NCBI GenBank assembly: GCA_949297715.1
Contig: CASFTJ010000008.1
Location: 22,371 to 86,370, forward strand
From: an uncultured bacterium
Lineage (GTDB): Bacteria > Cyanobacteriota > Vampirovibrionia > Gastranaerophilales > Gastranaerophilaceae
Direction: 5' to 3'
DNA length: 64,000 nt
Notes under the pieces: generated by a model
Database searches by the model: none
Told to the model about the DNA's origin: nothing
The model's input: the letters and a program-made list of their open reading frames with translations, nothing else
Made by a program: the position numbers and the translations under genes
Shown: positions 7,886 through 16,666 of the stretch, piece after piece
How positions within the stretch are numbered: the first letter of the stretch is position 1
Layout of the letters: every line of letters starts with the position of its first letter

Positions 7886-9247
7886 ATGAGATTTTCATCA
7901 TCTTTTAAAGTAGGGCTTCTGACGCTTATAGCGCTTGTACTTCTGGTTGGTGTAGTGTTAAAAGTTAAGGGCAGGGCTCTTACCTCCGCAAAACGAATAG
8001 AGATAACTTTTAAAGATGTTAACGGCATGCGTCCTGGGGCTGGAGTTCAGATGATGGGGCTTAAAGTTGGGCAGGTTGAAGAAATTAAGCCTGTTATTGA
8101 AAACGAAAACAGCCATGTAGATGTAAAATTTGTAATAACAGAACCCGGAATTGAAATTCCTCAAGCCTCAGTTTTTTCAATTCAACAGTCAGGTTTAATC
8201 GGAGAACTTTTCCTTGAGATTACGCCTCCTCGAACCAGAACAATTTATATACCGGTAGAAAATAAAAACGTGCTGTATAAAGATGATACAGTTCAGATGC
8301 AGTTGGATGATAAAATATATGATGTAGGAAAGATTAAAGATATAGAAATAATTTCAAGAGAAGTTTTACCATACAACGTAAAAGATGTAATAAAAACAAA
8401 TAACGCATACAAAATTGATTATATAGTTAATCTTCCGGGGCTAATCCTGCCGGAGTTTTTAAAAGGAAAAGCAATTTCAACAAACGGAAAGAAAACGCTT
8501 CTTATTTCGACTCTTGATGATGTGATTCTTCCATATCCGACACAAACTTCACCTTATACTGTAATTGAGCCGATGAGAATTTCAGATTTTATGGAGTGGC
8601 AATATAGAGCAGCAGAATCTTTGACCGAAACAAACCAAAAGGTTAATATGCTTTTATCAGACGAAGTTATTGCAGAATTGAAAAATTCCGTATCCAATAT
8701 AAATTCATTAACAGCGCAAACAGCTAAAACAATGAGTAAGATAGATGCTCTTGTAGAGTCTTCAAAAGAGGATATTAATACTTTAATGGCGATGTTAGAT
8801 CAGACATCAAAAGACTTTAACAAGCTGTCGGAGAATATAAATACAATAATCGGCGATCCTGATTTTAAAACAACGATGCTTTCAACGGCGGATTCTCTGG
8901 ACAAACTTGCGCAGAATATAAATAAGATTATCGGAGATGATGACGAAGCAGCACAAATTGCTGCAGATATAAGAGAAATTGCACATAACGCAAATGAAAT
9001 AAGCACTTATATAAATGAAATAACTCAGGATGAACAGCTTAAAAAAGATTTGACAAGCGCTGTTTCAAACGCAAATAAAGCAATGATAAACCTGAACACG
9101 GCACTTTCAACCGTAAATCAGGTTACACCAGAAAAGAAAACCGAATTGCAGACAATTATAGAGGATACAAAAGTTACGACTTGCAATTTAAGAAAATTCT
9201 CAGAAAAACTAAACAAAAGATTTTTACTTTGGAGATTAATGTTCTAA
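7886..9247 (+). CDS. MCE/MlaD family lipid-transport protein
   Basis: MCE proteins are membrane-anchored periplasmic rings or tubes that carry phospholipids between the two membranes with an ABC transporter. Residues 7-27 form one N-terminal membrane anchor (VGLLTLIALVLLVGVVL). The MCE domain follows at about 36-115 (ITFKDVNGMRPGAGVQMMGL, then VFSIQQSGLIGELFLEITPP). The C-terminal 220 residues are a long helical, Asn/Asp-rich region with repeated 'KLAQNINKIIGD'-like units, as in cyanobacterial-type MCE proteins that lengthen the tunnel. ATG 7886 has AAAGG upstream. The MlaE/MlaF permease and ATPase are not in this window. Confidence 0.88.
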   Translation: MRFSSSFKVGLLTLIALVLLVGVVLKVKGRALTSAKRIEITFKDVNGMRPGAGVQMMGLKVGQVEEIKPVIENENSHVDVKFVITEPGIEIPQASVFSIQQSGLIGELFLEITPPRTRTIYIPVENKNVLYKDDTVQMQLDDKIYDVGKIKDIEIISREVLPYNVKDVIKTNNAYKIDYIVNLPGLILPEFLKGKAISTNGKKTLLISTLDDVILPYPTQTSPYTVIEPMRISDFMEWQYRAAESLTETNQKVNMLLSDEVIAELKNSVSNINSLTAQTAKTMSKIDALVESSKEDINTLMAMLDQTSKDFNKLSENINTIIGDPDFKTTMLSTADSLDKLAQNINKIIGDDDEAAQIAADIREIAHNANEISTYINEITQDEQLKKDLTSAVSNANKAMINLNTALSTVNQVTPEKKTELQTIIEDTKVTTCNLRKFSEKLNKRFLLWRLMF

Positions 9248-9272
9248 ACAAAAAATGAAAGGATTTAACACA

Positions 9273-9563
9273 ATGCAAATTACCCCGATTAACAGAACGA
9301 ATTTTAACGGCTACGGATATTCCGATATGCAAAAGTTAACGAAATACGCACTTGAAAGACAAAAAGGCTCGATGTACGATTTAAGTAAAAAATTTGCGCC
9401 TGATTTAATCAAAACATTTACGGAAAGCGGCAGACTTCATGTAGACAAAGCGCTTCAAAACTGGCAGGCAGATAAGTTTTTGAAAGAAATGCCGCCGATG
9501 TCTGGACCTAAAAAATTTGGAAAGCCGTTTTTTAATAACAAAAAAGCTTTTTTCAAAAAGTAA
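9273..9563 (+). CDS. Small lineage-specific protein with N-terminal NFNG motif, 96 aa
   Basis: Function unknown. I start it at ATG 9273 (MQITPINRTNFNG) because GAAAGGA lies about 9 bp before it; an earlier in-frame ATG at 9255 has no ribosome site. The protein is basic and soluble, mostly helical, with a C-terminus rich in Lys/Phe (KKFGKPFFNNKKAFFKK) that might bind nucleic acid or membranes. The opening resembles that of other proteins here whose first 10-15 residues are polar and end in F-x-G. It lies between the MCE gene and lpxK with 20-25 bp gaps, so it is probably co-transcribed with them. Confidence 0.6.
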   Translation: MQITPINRTNFNGYGYSDMQKLTKYALERQKGSMYDLSKKFAPDLIKTFTESGRLHVDKALQNWQADKFLKEMPPMSGPKKFGKPFFNNKKAFFKK

Positions 9564-9584
9564 CAAGAGGAAATGTAACCACTA

Positions 9585-10601
9585 ATGAATTTAGCATCAA
9601 AAATAACAAAAATTCATTATGATAAAAATGCAAAGGGCATTTTGTTTAGGGTGCTTGAAATTTGTTCGCTTTTTTACGGATTAGGAAGCAGATTAAAAAA
9701 TTATTTGTATGACAGTAATATAATAAAACCAAAATCCGTTTCAGCTTACGTAATTTCCGTCGGCAACGTAACGACCGGCGGAGTCGGCAAGACGCCTGTC
9801 GTATCTAAGATTGCGAAATATTTCATATCAAAAGGTGAAAAAACTGCGATTATATCAAGAGGTTATGGGGGAGAACTTCCGAACAAACAAATTAATGTAA
9901 TTTCTGACGGACAAAAGATTTTTTACAATGCCCGCTTAGCAGGAGATGAGCCTTATTGGCTTGCGCAAAATACAATCGGGGCAGTCGTAATAACTTCAAA
10001 AAACAGAGCAGAGGCAGCAAAATTTGCAATAGAAAAATACGGCGTCACCAAAATTGTATTGGATGACGGATTCCAGCACAGAAAAATTAAACGTGATTTG
10101 GATATCGTACTGGTCGACAGCGAAAAACTATACGGAAACGAACATCTTCTGCCGGCAGGCCCTTTAAGAGAAGGGAAAGAAGCCTTTAATCGTATTGATA
10201 GAATGATAATTGTAAGTAAAAACACAGACCACACGAAAGCCGAAAAGTTAGCTAAAATTACTTCAAAAAAAATGAATATACCGACAATTTTATGTAAAAC
10301 AGAACCCGATTACGTCTACAATATAAAGACGGGCGAAATTTTAAAAGATGATACAGAGGCAACCGCGGTTTCAGCAATAGGTCAGCCCGAGCAGTTTTAT
10401 AAATTCTTAGGAAATTACCGAATTACGAACACTAAAACTTTTGACGATCATCATCAATATGAAGCTGCAGATCTTCCTGAAGGCACAATCATCACAACCG
10501 AAAAAGATGCGGTTAAAATGAAAGATTTCAATAGAGATGATATTTATGCATTAAAGTTAAGAACAGATATTGATGTAGAAAAGTTATTATCTGAAAATTA
10601 A
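9585..10601 (+). CDS. lpxK: Tetraacyldisaccharide 4'-kinase LpxK
   Basis: LpxK phosphorylates the 4' position of the lipid A disaccharide at the inner membrane, so this organism makes lipid A and has an outer membrane. The 338 residues match the family. The P-loop is at residues 60-70 (GNVTTGGVGKT), preceded by a hydrophobic N-terminal segment (about 20-34) that anchors the protein. Other signatures are IISRGYGG, GDEPYWLA, LDDGFQHRKIKRDLDIVLVD and LPAGPLRE. ATG 9585 has a weak, slightly distant GAGGA. It follows the small protein gene closely. A hairpin followed by T residues lies 20 bp after the stop. Confidence 0.95.
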   Translation: MNLASKITKIHYDKNAKGILFRVLEICSLFYGLGSRLKNYLYDSNIIKPKSVSAYVISVGNVTTGGVGKTPVVSKIAKYFISKGEKTAIISRGYGGELPNKQINVISDGQKIFYNARLAGDEPYWLAQNTIGAVVITSKNRAEAAKFAIEKYGVTKIVLDDGFQHRKIKRDLDIVLVDSEKLYGNEHLLPAGPLREGKEAFNRIDRMIIVSKNTDHTKAEKLAKITSKKMNIPTILCKTEPDYVYNIKTGEILKDDTEATAVSAIGQPEQFYKFLGNYRITNTKTFDDHHQYEAADLPEGTIITTEKDAVKMKDFNRDDIYALKLRTDIDVEKLLSEN

Positions 10602-10618
10602 GAGTTGCGTTAGAGTTT

Positions 10619-10965
10619 TTACCAATACCAGCTATTATCGGTATTTTTCTTTTGATTTCTTAAAATTGTACGAGGATATCTACCGCCTTTATCTGCAATT
10701 GTGCAGAATTCATCTGTCAAATATATCATATTAGAGCCGCTCTCATATTGATTATGATTTGAAAGCACCATAAAAAACACATCATATCCCCATTTATTAG
10801 GTCCCTGTTCTCCATTTACATCAAAACCTACGAATTTTGGAAAAGTGCTACTTCAAAAGTCTTCATTTTATAATTACCGAGTAATATCGGGAAAGTCATT
10901 GCGGCAATTATCCCGATTATTCCTAGTGTTATGAGCACTTCTGAAAGTGTAAAAGCCCTTTTCAT
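10619..10965 (-). pseudogene. Type IV pilin-like gene with internal deletion and frameshift
   Basis: Reading leftward from ATG 10965 (RBS AAGGAG, spacing about 5) gives a normal prepilin start, MKRAFTLSEVLITLGIIG, and 45 residues, then a stop at the end of ...EVALFQNS. In the next frame the sequence continues without a start as KFVGFDVNGEQGPNKWGYDV and runs to a stop at 10619. That C-terminal part matches the 'VDINGxKxPNxYGxDFF' block of the intact pilins at 42978 and 47002. The middle of the protein, about 100 residues in those pilins, is missing. I infer a deletion that also shifted the frame. Promoter and ribosome site remain intact, suggesting recent loss. Confidence 0.8.
10624..10653 (+). 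terminator. Probable lpxK terminator
   Basis: AATACC at 10624-10629 pairs with GGTATT at 10640-10645 and is followed by TTTCTTTT. The hairpin lies within the 3' end of the opposing pilin pseudogene. Confidence 0.45.
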
Positions 10966-11016
10966 ACATTCTCCTTATTAAAATATATTAAATAAAAATA
11001 AATTATACATGAATTT

Positions 11017-11044
11017 ATTCTACTAGACATGAATAAAATGTCAA
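11017..11044 (-). promoter_or_regulatory. Pilin promoter overlapped by a palindromic operator
   Basis: On the minus strand TTGACA (11044-11039) and TAGAAT (11022-11017) are spaced 16 bp. The inverted repeat GACAT-N7-ATGTC (11026-11042) covers the -35 box. It lies between the pilin pseudogene and the divergent XRE gene, and is a likely operator for the XRE protein. Confidence 0.6.
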
Positions 11045-11060
11045 GTTTTTATTTAAAATA

Positions 11061-11066
11061 TATAAT
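11061..11066 (+). promoter_or_regulatory. -10 box of a leaderless XRE gene
   Basis: TATAAT lies only 6 bp before the ATG at 11073, so transcription should start at or next to the first codon. There is no Shine-Dalgarno sequence. Confidence 0.5.
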
Positions 11067-11072
11067 CAGACT

Positions 11073-11276
11073 ATGATTACGATAAAGTTATACGAACTTA
11101 TATGGCAGCATAAAGTGAAAGGCTATCAGGTCGCTGAGGCAACTGATCTTAGTAAAGCAACGATTTCAAAACTTGTTCAGGGTGAAAATATTGATGTAAA
11201 ATTGAGCACAATAAACAAGTTATGTAATTATTTTAAATGTGATATAAAAGATATCATTGAATATAAACCTGATTAG
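11073..11276 (+). CDS. Small XRE-family (Cro/CI-type) regulator, 67 aa
   Basis: The protein is a single helix-turn-helix domain: YQVAEATDLSKATISKLVQG is the recognition hairpin (about residues 19-38), and STINKLCNYFKCDIKDIIEY is the typical C-terminal end of short Cro-like repressors. It is divergent from the pilin pseudogene, and the palindrome GACAT-N7-ATGTC sits between them, so it probably represses the pilin promoter and its own. Translation is probably leaderless, as for the XRE gene at 46673-46885, which also faces a pilin gene. The gene is followed 15 bp later by nth. Confidence 0.85.
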   Translation: MITIKLYELIWQHKVKGYQVAEATDLSKATISKLVQGENIDVKLSTINKLCNYFKCDIKDIIEYKPD

Positions 11277-11291
11277 TAATAAGATACTTTT

Positions 11292-11915
11292 ATGATAGAT
11301 GAAATTGTAGAAAGATTAAAGCAAGCCAAACAGCCAAGAAGCGAGTTTGTAAATTTAATGGAAAGTTTTAACGATCCGTATTTGGTATTAATTGCCTGCA
11401 TCCTAAGCCTGAGAACCAACGACAAAACCACATACCCTGCGACGTTAAGAATGCTTGAATTAGGAAGAACTCCTGATGATTTTGCAAAGTGTGATGTAAA
11501 GAAATTAGAAAAAGCGATTTATCCTGTAGGTTTTTACGCAAACAAAGCCAAACAGATTGTGGAGCTTTCAAAGGAACTTGTCGAAAAATACAATTCCAAA
11601 GTTCCCGCCTCAATAGAAGAAATGACAAAATTCAACGGTGTCGGCAGAAAGACTGCAAATCTTGTAATGAGCCAAGGGTTTCGTGAACCCGCAATCTGTG
11701 TAGATGTCCATGTTCATCGGATTTTCAACCGCTTAGGCTATATAAAAACGAAAAATCCCGAAGAAACTGAATTTGCATTAAGAAAAAAGCTTCCTCAAAA
11801 ACACTGGATAGACATAAATACCCTTCTTGTAACCCACGGGCAAAATGTTTGTAAACCGATTAACCCCAAATGTGATATTTGTCCGATTAAAGATTATTGT
11901 AAAAAGATTATTTAA
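11292..11915 (+). CDS. nth: Endonuclease III (DNA glycosylase/AP lyase)
   Basis: Nth removes oxidised pyrimidines from DNA and cuts the abasic site. The 207 residues carry every hallmark at the same numbers as the E. coli enzyme: helix-hairpin-helix FNGVGRKTAN with catalytic Lys120, VDVHVHR with Asp138, and the [4Fe-4S] ligands Cys187, Cys194, Cys197 and Cys203 (C-x6-C-x2-C-x5-C). It lies 15 bp after the XRE gene and may share its transcript, although the functions are unrelated. Confidence 0.96.
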   Translation: MIDEIVERLKQAKQPRSEFVNLMESFNDPYLVLIACILSLRTNDKTTYPATLRMLELGRTPDDFAKCDVKKLEKAIYPVGFYANKAKQIVELSKELVEKYNSKVPASIEEMTKFNGVGRKTANLVMSQGFREPAICVDVHVHRIFNRLGYIKTKNPEETEFALRKKLPQKHWIDINTLLVTHGQNVCKPINPKCDICPIKDYCKKII

Positions 11916-11975
11916 AAATTGACATAACAAAAATCCCTGCGCTATCATTAACTGTAAAAAAGTAAAGGGGATATT

Positions 11976-14138
11976 ATGACTGCAATTGCAATAATTTTAT
12001 TAATAGTGTGGCTTTTTGTAATTCAAAGCAAATTAAATGAGCTTTCAGACTCAATTAAATTATTGAAAGAAAACTTTTTAAAAGACAGGATTTTACCTAA
12101 AAAAGCTGACTATTCGGCAGAACCGGAAGCTGCAGTACAAAAGATTGAACCTGAGAAATCCGAAAAATTATCAGAACCCGAATCAATAAATGATATTCCT
12201 GATGATTATTTCTTTAAAGCATCAAAGGTTGACAAAACAACAGAAACATCAGAGCAGTATTTTAAAGAAGGAAAGAAACCGACTACATTTGAAAATCTGT
12301 TTTTGGGAAACATTTTTAACAAAATCGGAGCGTTAGCAATTCTAATCGGGCTTGTAATTCTAATAAAGCTTGTTTTGCCGTATTTTATATTTACTGACGA
12401 ATTAAAAATCATCCTTGGATACTTGGCGGGATTCGGGATGATTATTGGTGCATTGAAGCTTAATTCAAAAGCCAATCAGAAAAGTTTTTCGGAAGTTCTT
12501 TTAGGAACAGGCTTTGGCGCACTTTTCATTTCCACATACTGCGCAAGCGGAATTTTTGAATTTTTTAATTTAAGCCAAACCGTAATTATCGCATCAGCGA
12601 TTTTGCTTGCGGCATTTTACTTGGCAGACAAGCTTAAAACAGTATCAATGCTTGTGATAAGTCTTCTTGCGGCTTACATAAATCCGATAGTATTTAATTT
12701 TGAGTTTGATTTATCTTCAAATTTTCTTTTCGGATATTTCATATTCATAAATATTCTTGCACTTTTATACACTTACAGAAACAATTCAAGAGAGGTTATA
12801 AATTGCATCAATTTAAGCGTTACATTTATTGCAGCCGCACTATTTTGCGATTACAATACAAACATAATAATGCCGATAATGCTTTGGGGTATTTATATTA
12901 TTTATGATATACTGACAAATTCTCCCAAAAGTGAAAATAAAGTTTTGAGTTATATAAATTTTGGTGTTTTGACCTGGATTTTATTCTTAATGAAATCTGA
13001 CGCAAATACTTATAATCTGTTTGGACATATAGAACTTGCAGCATTAATTGTATATGGCGTGCTTGCGTATTGGAAAAAATCAGAGCCTGAAAAATTCCAA
13101 AATTATATAAATTTATTTTTGTCAGCAGGATTTTTTGCCGTAATTTTTATTTGCGATGGTTACGACAAAACAAAATGCATAGTATGGGCATTAGAAACTA
13201 TAATTTTAGCTTATTTTGCATGCAGGTATAAATTAAAAATGCTAGCAAAATGGACGGTAATAATATGGGCGGCGACATTATGTTCAATTATTCCCATAGA
13301 CGGAGTTTTTGCAATCAAGAGTATTAAAAACTTCACTCCGATATGGAATATCAGGCTTCTGATGTTTACTCCGTTAATTTTGTCATCTGCAGCATCATAT
13401 TATTTTTTATCAAAAACAGACGACAAGATGTTTATAAATCTTGCAGAAACCTTCAAATTTGCCTGTATAACTTCAATTTATCTTTATATGGGACTTGAAT
13501 TGAACAATATAATCACGCTTAGAATAATTGGCGAAAACACATCGGTATCTTTCATAAACCACATGACAAATGCAATTCTCGGATTTGCTTATGCAGTAAG
13601 CTTAAAACGCTTTCACAACACAATTTCTGATTTTAAACCTTTTGTGTCGGTGATATCAGCGTTAGTCGGAATTTTTACATTCATTTATCTAATTACAACG
13701 GGAGTTCATTACAGACCTATAAGTGCCTTCATACCTTTAATAAACATAAGAACTGCTGCATTTTTATTTGGAATTGCGGCTTGTGTAATATACAACAAAT
13801 TTGACGGGAAAGATTATTACAAATATTTGGCAATAGTCTTAGGTTTTATACTGATGCACTATGAAACAGCGGATATAATTTACAAATATACCTTAAATTC
13901 CGGATTAATTTCAGTCGGCTGGATTTTGTATTCAGGTATAATCACGACAATCGGAATAATCAAAGGCAAAAAATGGCTGAAAAATTCCGGTATAATTTTG
14001 TGCATAATATCAATTTTAAGGATATTTTTCCACGATTTGGCCCAAGTGGATATTTTGTATAAATTCATAGCGATTTTGACATTAGGAATCAGTTTAATGA
14101 TTTTATCGTACTTATACAATCAAAAATCAACTAAATAA
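11976..14138 (+). CDS. DUF2339 polytopic membrane protein, 720 aa
   Basis: The protein begins with a membrane helix (residues about 2-17), then a charged linker of about 90 residues, then some 20 hydrophobic segments to the end. The arrangement and the block ENLFLGNIFNKIGALAILIG are characteristic of DUF2339 proteins, widespread predicted inner-membrane proteins of unknown role. Glycines in the first membrane pair (LAGFGMIIGALKL, LLGTGFGALFIS) are conserved in the family. RBS AAAGGGG precedes ATG 11976. A terminator follows, so the gene is probably a single-gene unit. Confidence 0.8.
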   Translation: MTAIAIILLIVWLFVIQSKLNELSDSIKLLKENFLKDRILPKKADYSAEPEAAVQKIEPEKSEKLSEPESINDIPDDYFFKASKVDKTTETSEQYFKEGKKPTTFENLFLGNIFNKIGALAILIGLVILIKLVLPYFIFTDELKIILGYLAGFGMIIGALKLNSKANQKSFSEVLLGTGFGALFISTYCASGIFEFFNLSQTVIIASAILLAAFYLADKLKTVSMLVISLLAAYINPIVFNFEFDLSSNFLFGYFIFINILALLYTYRNNSREVINCINLSVTFIAAALFCDYNTNIIMPIMLWGIYIIYDILTNSPKSENKVLSYINFGVLTWILFLMKSDANTYNLFGHIELAALIVYGVLAYWKKSEPEKFQNYINLFLSAGFFAVIFICDGYDKTKCIVWALETIILAYFACRYKLKMLAKWTVIIWAATLCSIIPIDGVFAIKSIKNFTPIWNIRLLMFTPLILSSAASYYFLSKTDDKMFINLAETFKFACITSIYLYMGLELNNIITLRIIGENTSVSFINHMTNAILGFAYAVSLKRFHNTISDFKPFVSVISALVGIFTFIYLITTGVHYRPISAFIPLINIRTAAFLFGIAACVIYNKFDGKDYYKYLAIVLGFILMHYETADIIYKYTLNSGLISVGWILYSGIITTIGIIKGKKWLKNSGIILCIISILRIFFHDLAQVDILYKFIAILTLGISLMILSYLYNQKSTK

Positions 14139-14151
14139 CACTGATAACAGG

Positions 14152-14180
14152 AAAAGCAAGCTTCACAAACTTGCTTTTTA
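14152..14180 (+). terminator. Rho-independent terminator after the DUF2339 gene
   Basis: AAAAGCAAG (14152-14160) pairs with CTTGCTTTT (14170-14178) across a 9-base loop and is followed by T. Confidence 0.75.
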
Positions 14181-14266
14181 AAAGCCGTTGTGCGATAATT
14201 TTTATAAGATTAAGTGATACAAATTACACTGATCCGGGTTAATAGTAAATCATATAGGAGTCGAAA

Positions 14267-14761
14267 ATGAGTGTAGGAAATCCTCATGGAATTGACACAT
14301 CCAAGTTAGATACTATTATCGCAGATTGCGGCGGTAAGAAGTCTAATTTGATTGCGATGCTTCAAAAAGTACAAGAAGTTTACCGATATCTTCCCGAAGA
14401 AGCGATGATTTATATCGGTACAAAAGTAGAAGGGCTTTCGCCTGCAACAGTATTTGGAGTTGCGACATTTTATGCGCAGTTTTCACTGGAGCCGAAAGGT
14501 AAATTTGAGATTAAAGTTTGCGACGGAACAGCCTGCCACGTAAGAGGTTCAATGCCTGTTTTGAATGCTATAAGAGCAAAACTTAACATGCAATCGGGAC
14601 AATTGACAAGTGAGAACGGTTTATTTTCACTGGAAACAGTAAGTTGTCTTGGTGCTTGCGGGCTTGCCCCAGTAGTCGTTATTAATGACAAAGTTTATCC
14701 TCAAATGACATCCGATGCTATCACAATAGTATTGGATACATTGATTAAGGAGGGCAACTAA
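14267..14761 (+). CDS. hydC: [FeFe]-hydrogenase subunit HydC (NuoE-like, 2Fe-2S)
   Basis: HydC is the small electron-transfer subunit of trimeric NAD- and ferredoxin-linked [FeFe]-hydrogenases. This 164-residue thioredoxin-like ferredoxin has the NuoE pattern: helical N-terminal half (LIAMLQKVQEVYRYLPEE, GVATFYAQFSL) and [2Fe-2S] ligands Cys85, Cys90, Cys127 and Cys131 in KVCDGTACHVRG and SCLGACG. RBS TAGGAG precedes ATG 14267. Its stop overlaps the hydB start by one base (TAATG), implying coupled translation. hydB and hydA follow. Confidence 0.93.
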   Translation: MSVGNPHGIDTSKLDTIIADCGGKKSNLIAMLQKVQEVYRYLPEEAMIYIGTKVEGLSPATVFGVATFYAQFSLEPKGKFEIKVCDGTACHVRGSMPVLNAIRAKLNMQSGQLTSENGLFSLETVSCLGACGLAPVVVINDKVYPQMTSDAITIVLDTLIKEGN

Positions 14762-16623
14762 TGGAGAAAACAACATTGAATATTAATATACTGGAAGAAC
14801 AAAAGAAAGCACAAGAAAACATAAAAACACAAGGTTTAAGAGTTCTTGTATGTGCAGGAACAGGCTGTGTAGCAAACGGTTCATTAAAAGTAATTGAAAA
14901 ATTCAAAGAACTAGGAGCAGATGTTTCAGTTTTGACAGATTACGACAAAATGACGATAGTACCGACCGGATGCCACGGATTTTGTGAGCAGGGCGTATTG
15001 GTTGTAATCCCCGACAAGCACGTAACTTATGTAAAAGTAAAAGAAAAAGACGTAGAAGAAATTTACGAAAGTCATATAAAAAATGACAAACCTGTAGAAA
15101 GACTTCTATATGTTGATCCCAAAACTCATCAACATGTACAGGATGATGAGCATATAAACTTTTACGCAAAACAAACCAGAACAGCGCTGGCAAACTGCGG
15201 AAACATAAACGCAGAATCAATAGATGAAGCAATTGCCGTAAGAGGATATGAAGCTTTAGCAAAAGTTCTAGAAGAAAACAATCCTGAAGCCGTAATTGAA
15301 ACAATTGAAAAATCAGGTTTACGCGGCAGAGGCGGCGGCGGATTTCCGACAGGCAGAAAATGGAGATTTACAGCAGCTAACAGAGGCGGAAAATCTTACG
15401 TAGTATGTAACGGTGATGAGGGTGACCCAGGTGCATTTATGGACAGATCCGTAATGGAAGGTGATCCGCATAAGCTTCTTGAAGGTATAGCAATTGCAGC
15501 ATTTGCAATAGGTGCAGATGAAGCTTATATTTATGTTCGAGCTGAATATCCTCTTGCAATTAAGCGTTTAAGAAAAGCAATTGCAGATGCCGAAGCAAGA
15601 AACTTCTTAGGCAAAAATATAATGGGAAGTGAATTTTCACTGGAAATTCACATAAAAGAGGGTGCCGGCGCATTTGTTTGCGGTGAAGAAACCGCACTTA
15701 TGGCATCAATTGAAGGCGAAAGAGGAATGCCAAGACCGAAACCGCCGTTCCCTGCAAATAAAGGTCTATTTGGCAGACCGACTTTGATTAATAACGTAGA
15801 AACCTTGGCTAACGTACCTGTAATTTTATTAAAAGGTGCAGATTGGTTCTCGCAAATGGGAACGGAAACCTCAAAAGGTACCAAAACATTTGCACTTACA
15901 GGAGAAGTAAACAACACAGGTCTAATAGAAGTTCCGATGGGAACAACGCTTAGAGAAATCGTATTTGATATCGGCGGCGGAATGAGAGATGGCAAGAAAT
16001 TTAAAGCCGTTCAAATCGGAGGCCCGTCCGGCGGATGCTTAACGGAAGAACATCTTGATATTCCGATGGATTACGATAACCTTATAAAAGCAGGTGCAAT
16101 GGTAGGTTCAGGCGGCTTGGTCGTAATGAGCGACAAAACCTGTATCGTCGAAGTTGCAAGATTCTTTATGAACTTTACCCAGAACGAAAGCTGCGGAAAG
16201 TGCGTTCCCTGCCGTGAAGGTACTAAAAATATGCTTAAGATCTTAGAAAAGATAGTAGCAGGCAAAGGCGAAATGAAAGATCTTGAAACTTTGGAAGAAT
16301 TGGCACACGCAGTGAAAGACGGTTCGCTTTGCGGACTTGGAAAAACCGCACCAAACCCTGTTCTTTCAACCTTAAAATATTTCAGAGATGAATATATTGC
16401 GCATATTAAGGATAAAAAATGTCCTGCAGGCGTTTGTACAGCAATGAAAAAAGTCGTAATAAACGAAGATTTATGCAAAGGCTGTACAAAATGTGCAAGA
16501 ATATGTCCTGTCGGTGCGATATCAGGAACAGTAAAACAGCCTCACCATATTGATCAGTCAAAATGTATCAAATGTGAAGCCTGCTTTGCAAGCTGTCCGT
16601 TCAGAGCAATAGTTCTGGAATAA
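14761..16623 (+). CDS. hydB: [FeFe]-hydrogenase subunit HydB (NuoF-like, FMN/NAD-binding)
   Basis: HydB binds NAD(H) and FMN and is the site where electrons are divided or joined between NAD and ferredoxin in electron-bifurcating hydrogenases. Domains in order: N-terminal thioredoxin-like [2Fe-2S] domain (about 25-115, with CAGTGC and GCHGFC); NAD-binding GLRGRGGGGFPTGRKW (about 185-200); FMN-binding CNGDEGDPGAFMDRS and GAGAFVCGEETALMAS; a NuoF [4Fe-4S] site ESCGKCVPCREGT; and a C-terminal two-cluster ferredoxin (CKGCTKCARICP, CIKCEACFASCP). This full set distinguishes HydB from plain NuoF. It overlaps hydC by one base and precedes hydA by 43 bp. Confidence 0.95.
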   Translation: MEKTTLNINILEEQKKAQENIKTQGLRVLVCAGTGCVANGSLKVIEKFKELGADVSVLTDYDKMTIVPTGCHGFCEQGVLVVIPDKHVTYVKVKEKDVEEIYESHIKNDKPVERLLYVDPKTHQHVQDDEHINFYAKQTRTALANCGNINAESIDEAIAVRGYEALAKVLEENNPEAVIETIEKSGLRGRGGGGFPTGRKWRFTAANRGGKSYVVCNGDEGDPGAFMDRSVMEGDPHKLLEGIAIAAFAIGADEAYIYVRAEYPLAIKRLRKAIADAEARNFLGKNIMGSEFSLEIHIKEGAGAFVCGEETALMASIEGERGMPRPKPPFPANKGLFGRPTLINNVETLANVPVILLKGADWFSQMGTETSKGTKTFALTGEVNNTGLIEVPMGTTLREIVFDIGGGMRDGKKFKAVQIGGPSGGCLTEEHLDIPMDYDNLIKAGAMVGSGGLVVMSDKTCIVEVARFFMNFTQNESCGKCVPCREGTKNMLKILEKIVAGKGEMKDLETLEELAHAVKDGSLCGLGKTAPNPVLSTLKYFRDEYIAHIKDKKCPAGVCTAMKKVVINEDLCKGCTKCARICPVGAISGTVKQPHHIDQSKCIKCEACFASCPFRAIVLE

Positions 16624-16666
16624 TAAAATACAAAATAGGCAAAATAAACAATAAGGAAATAAAATT

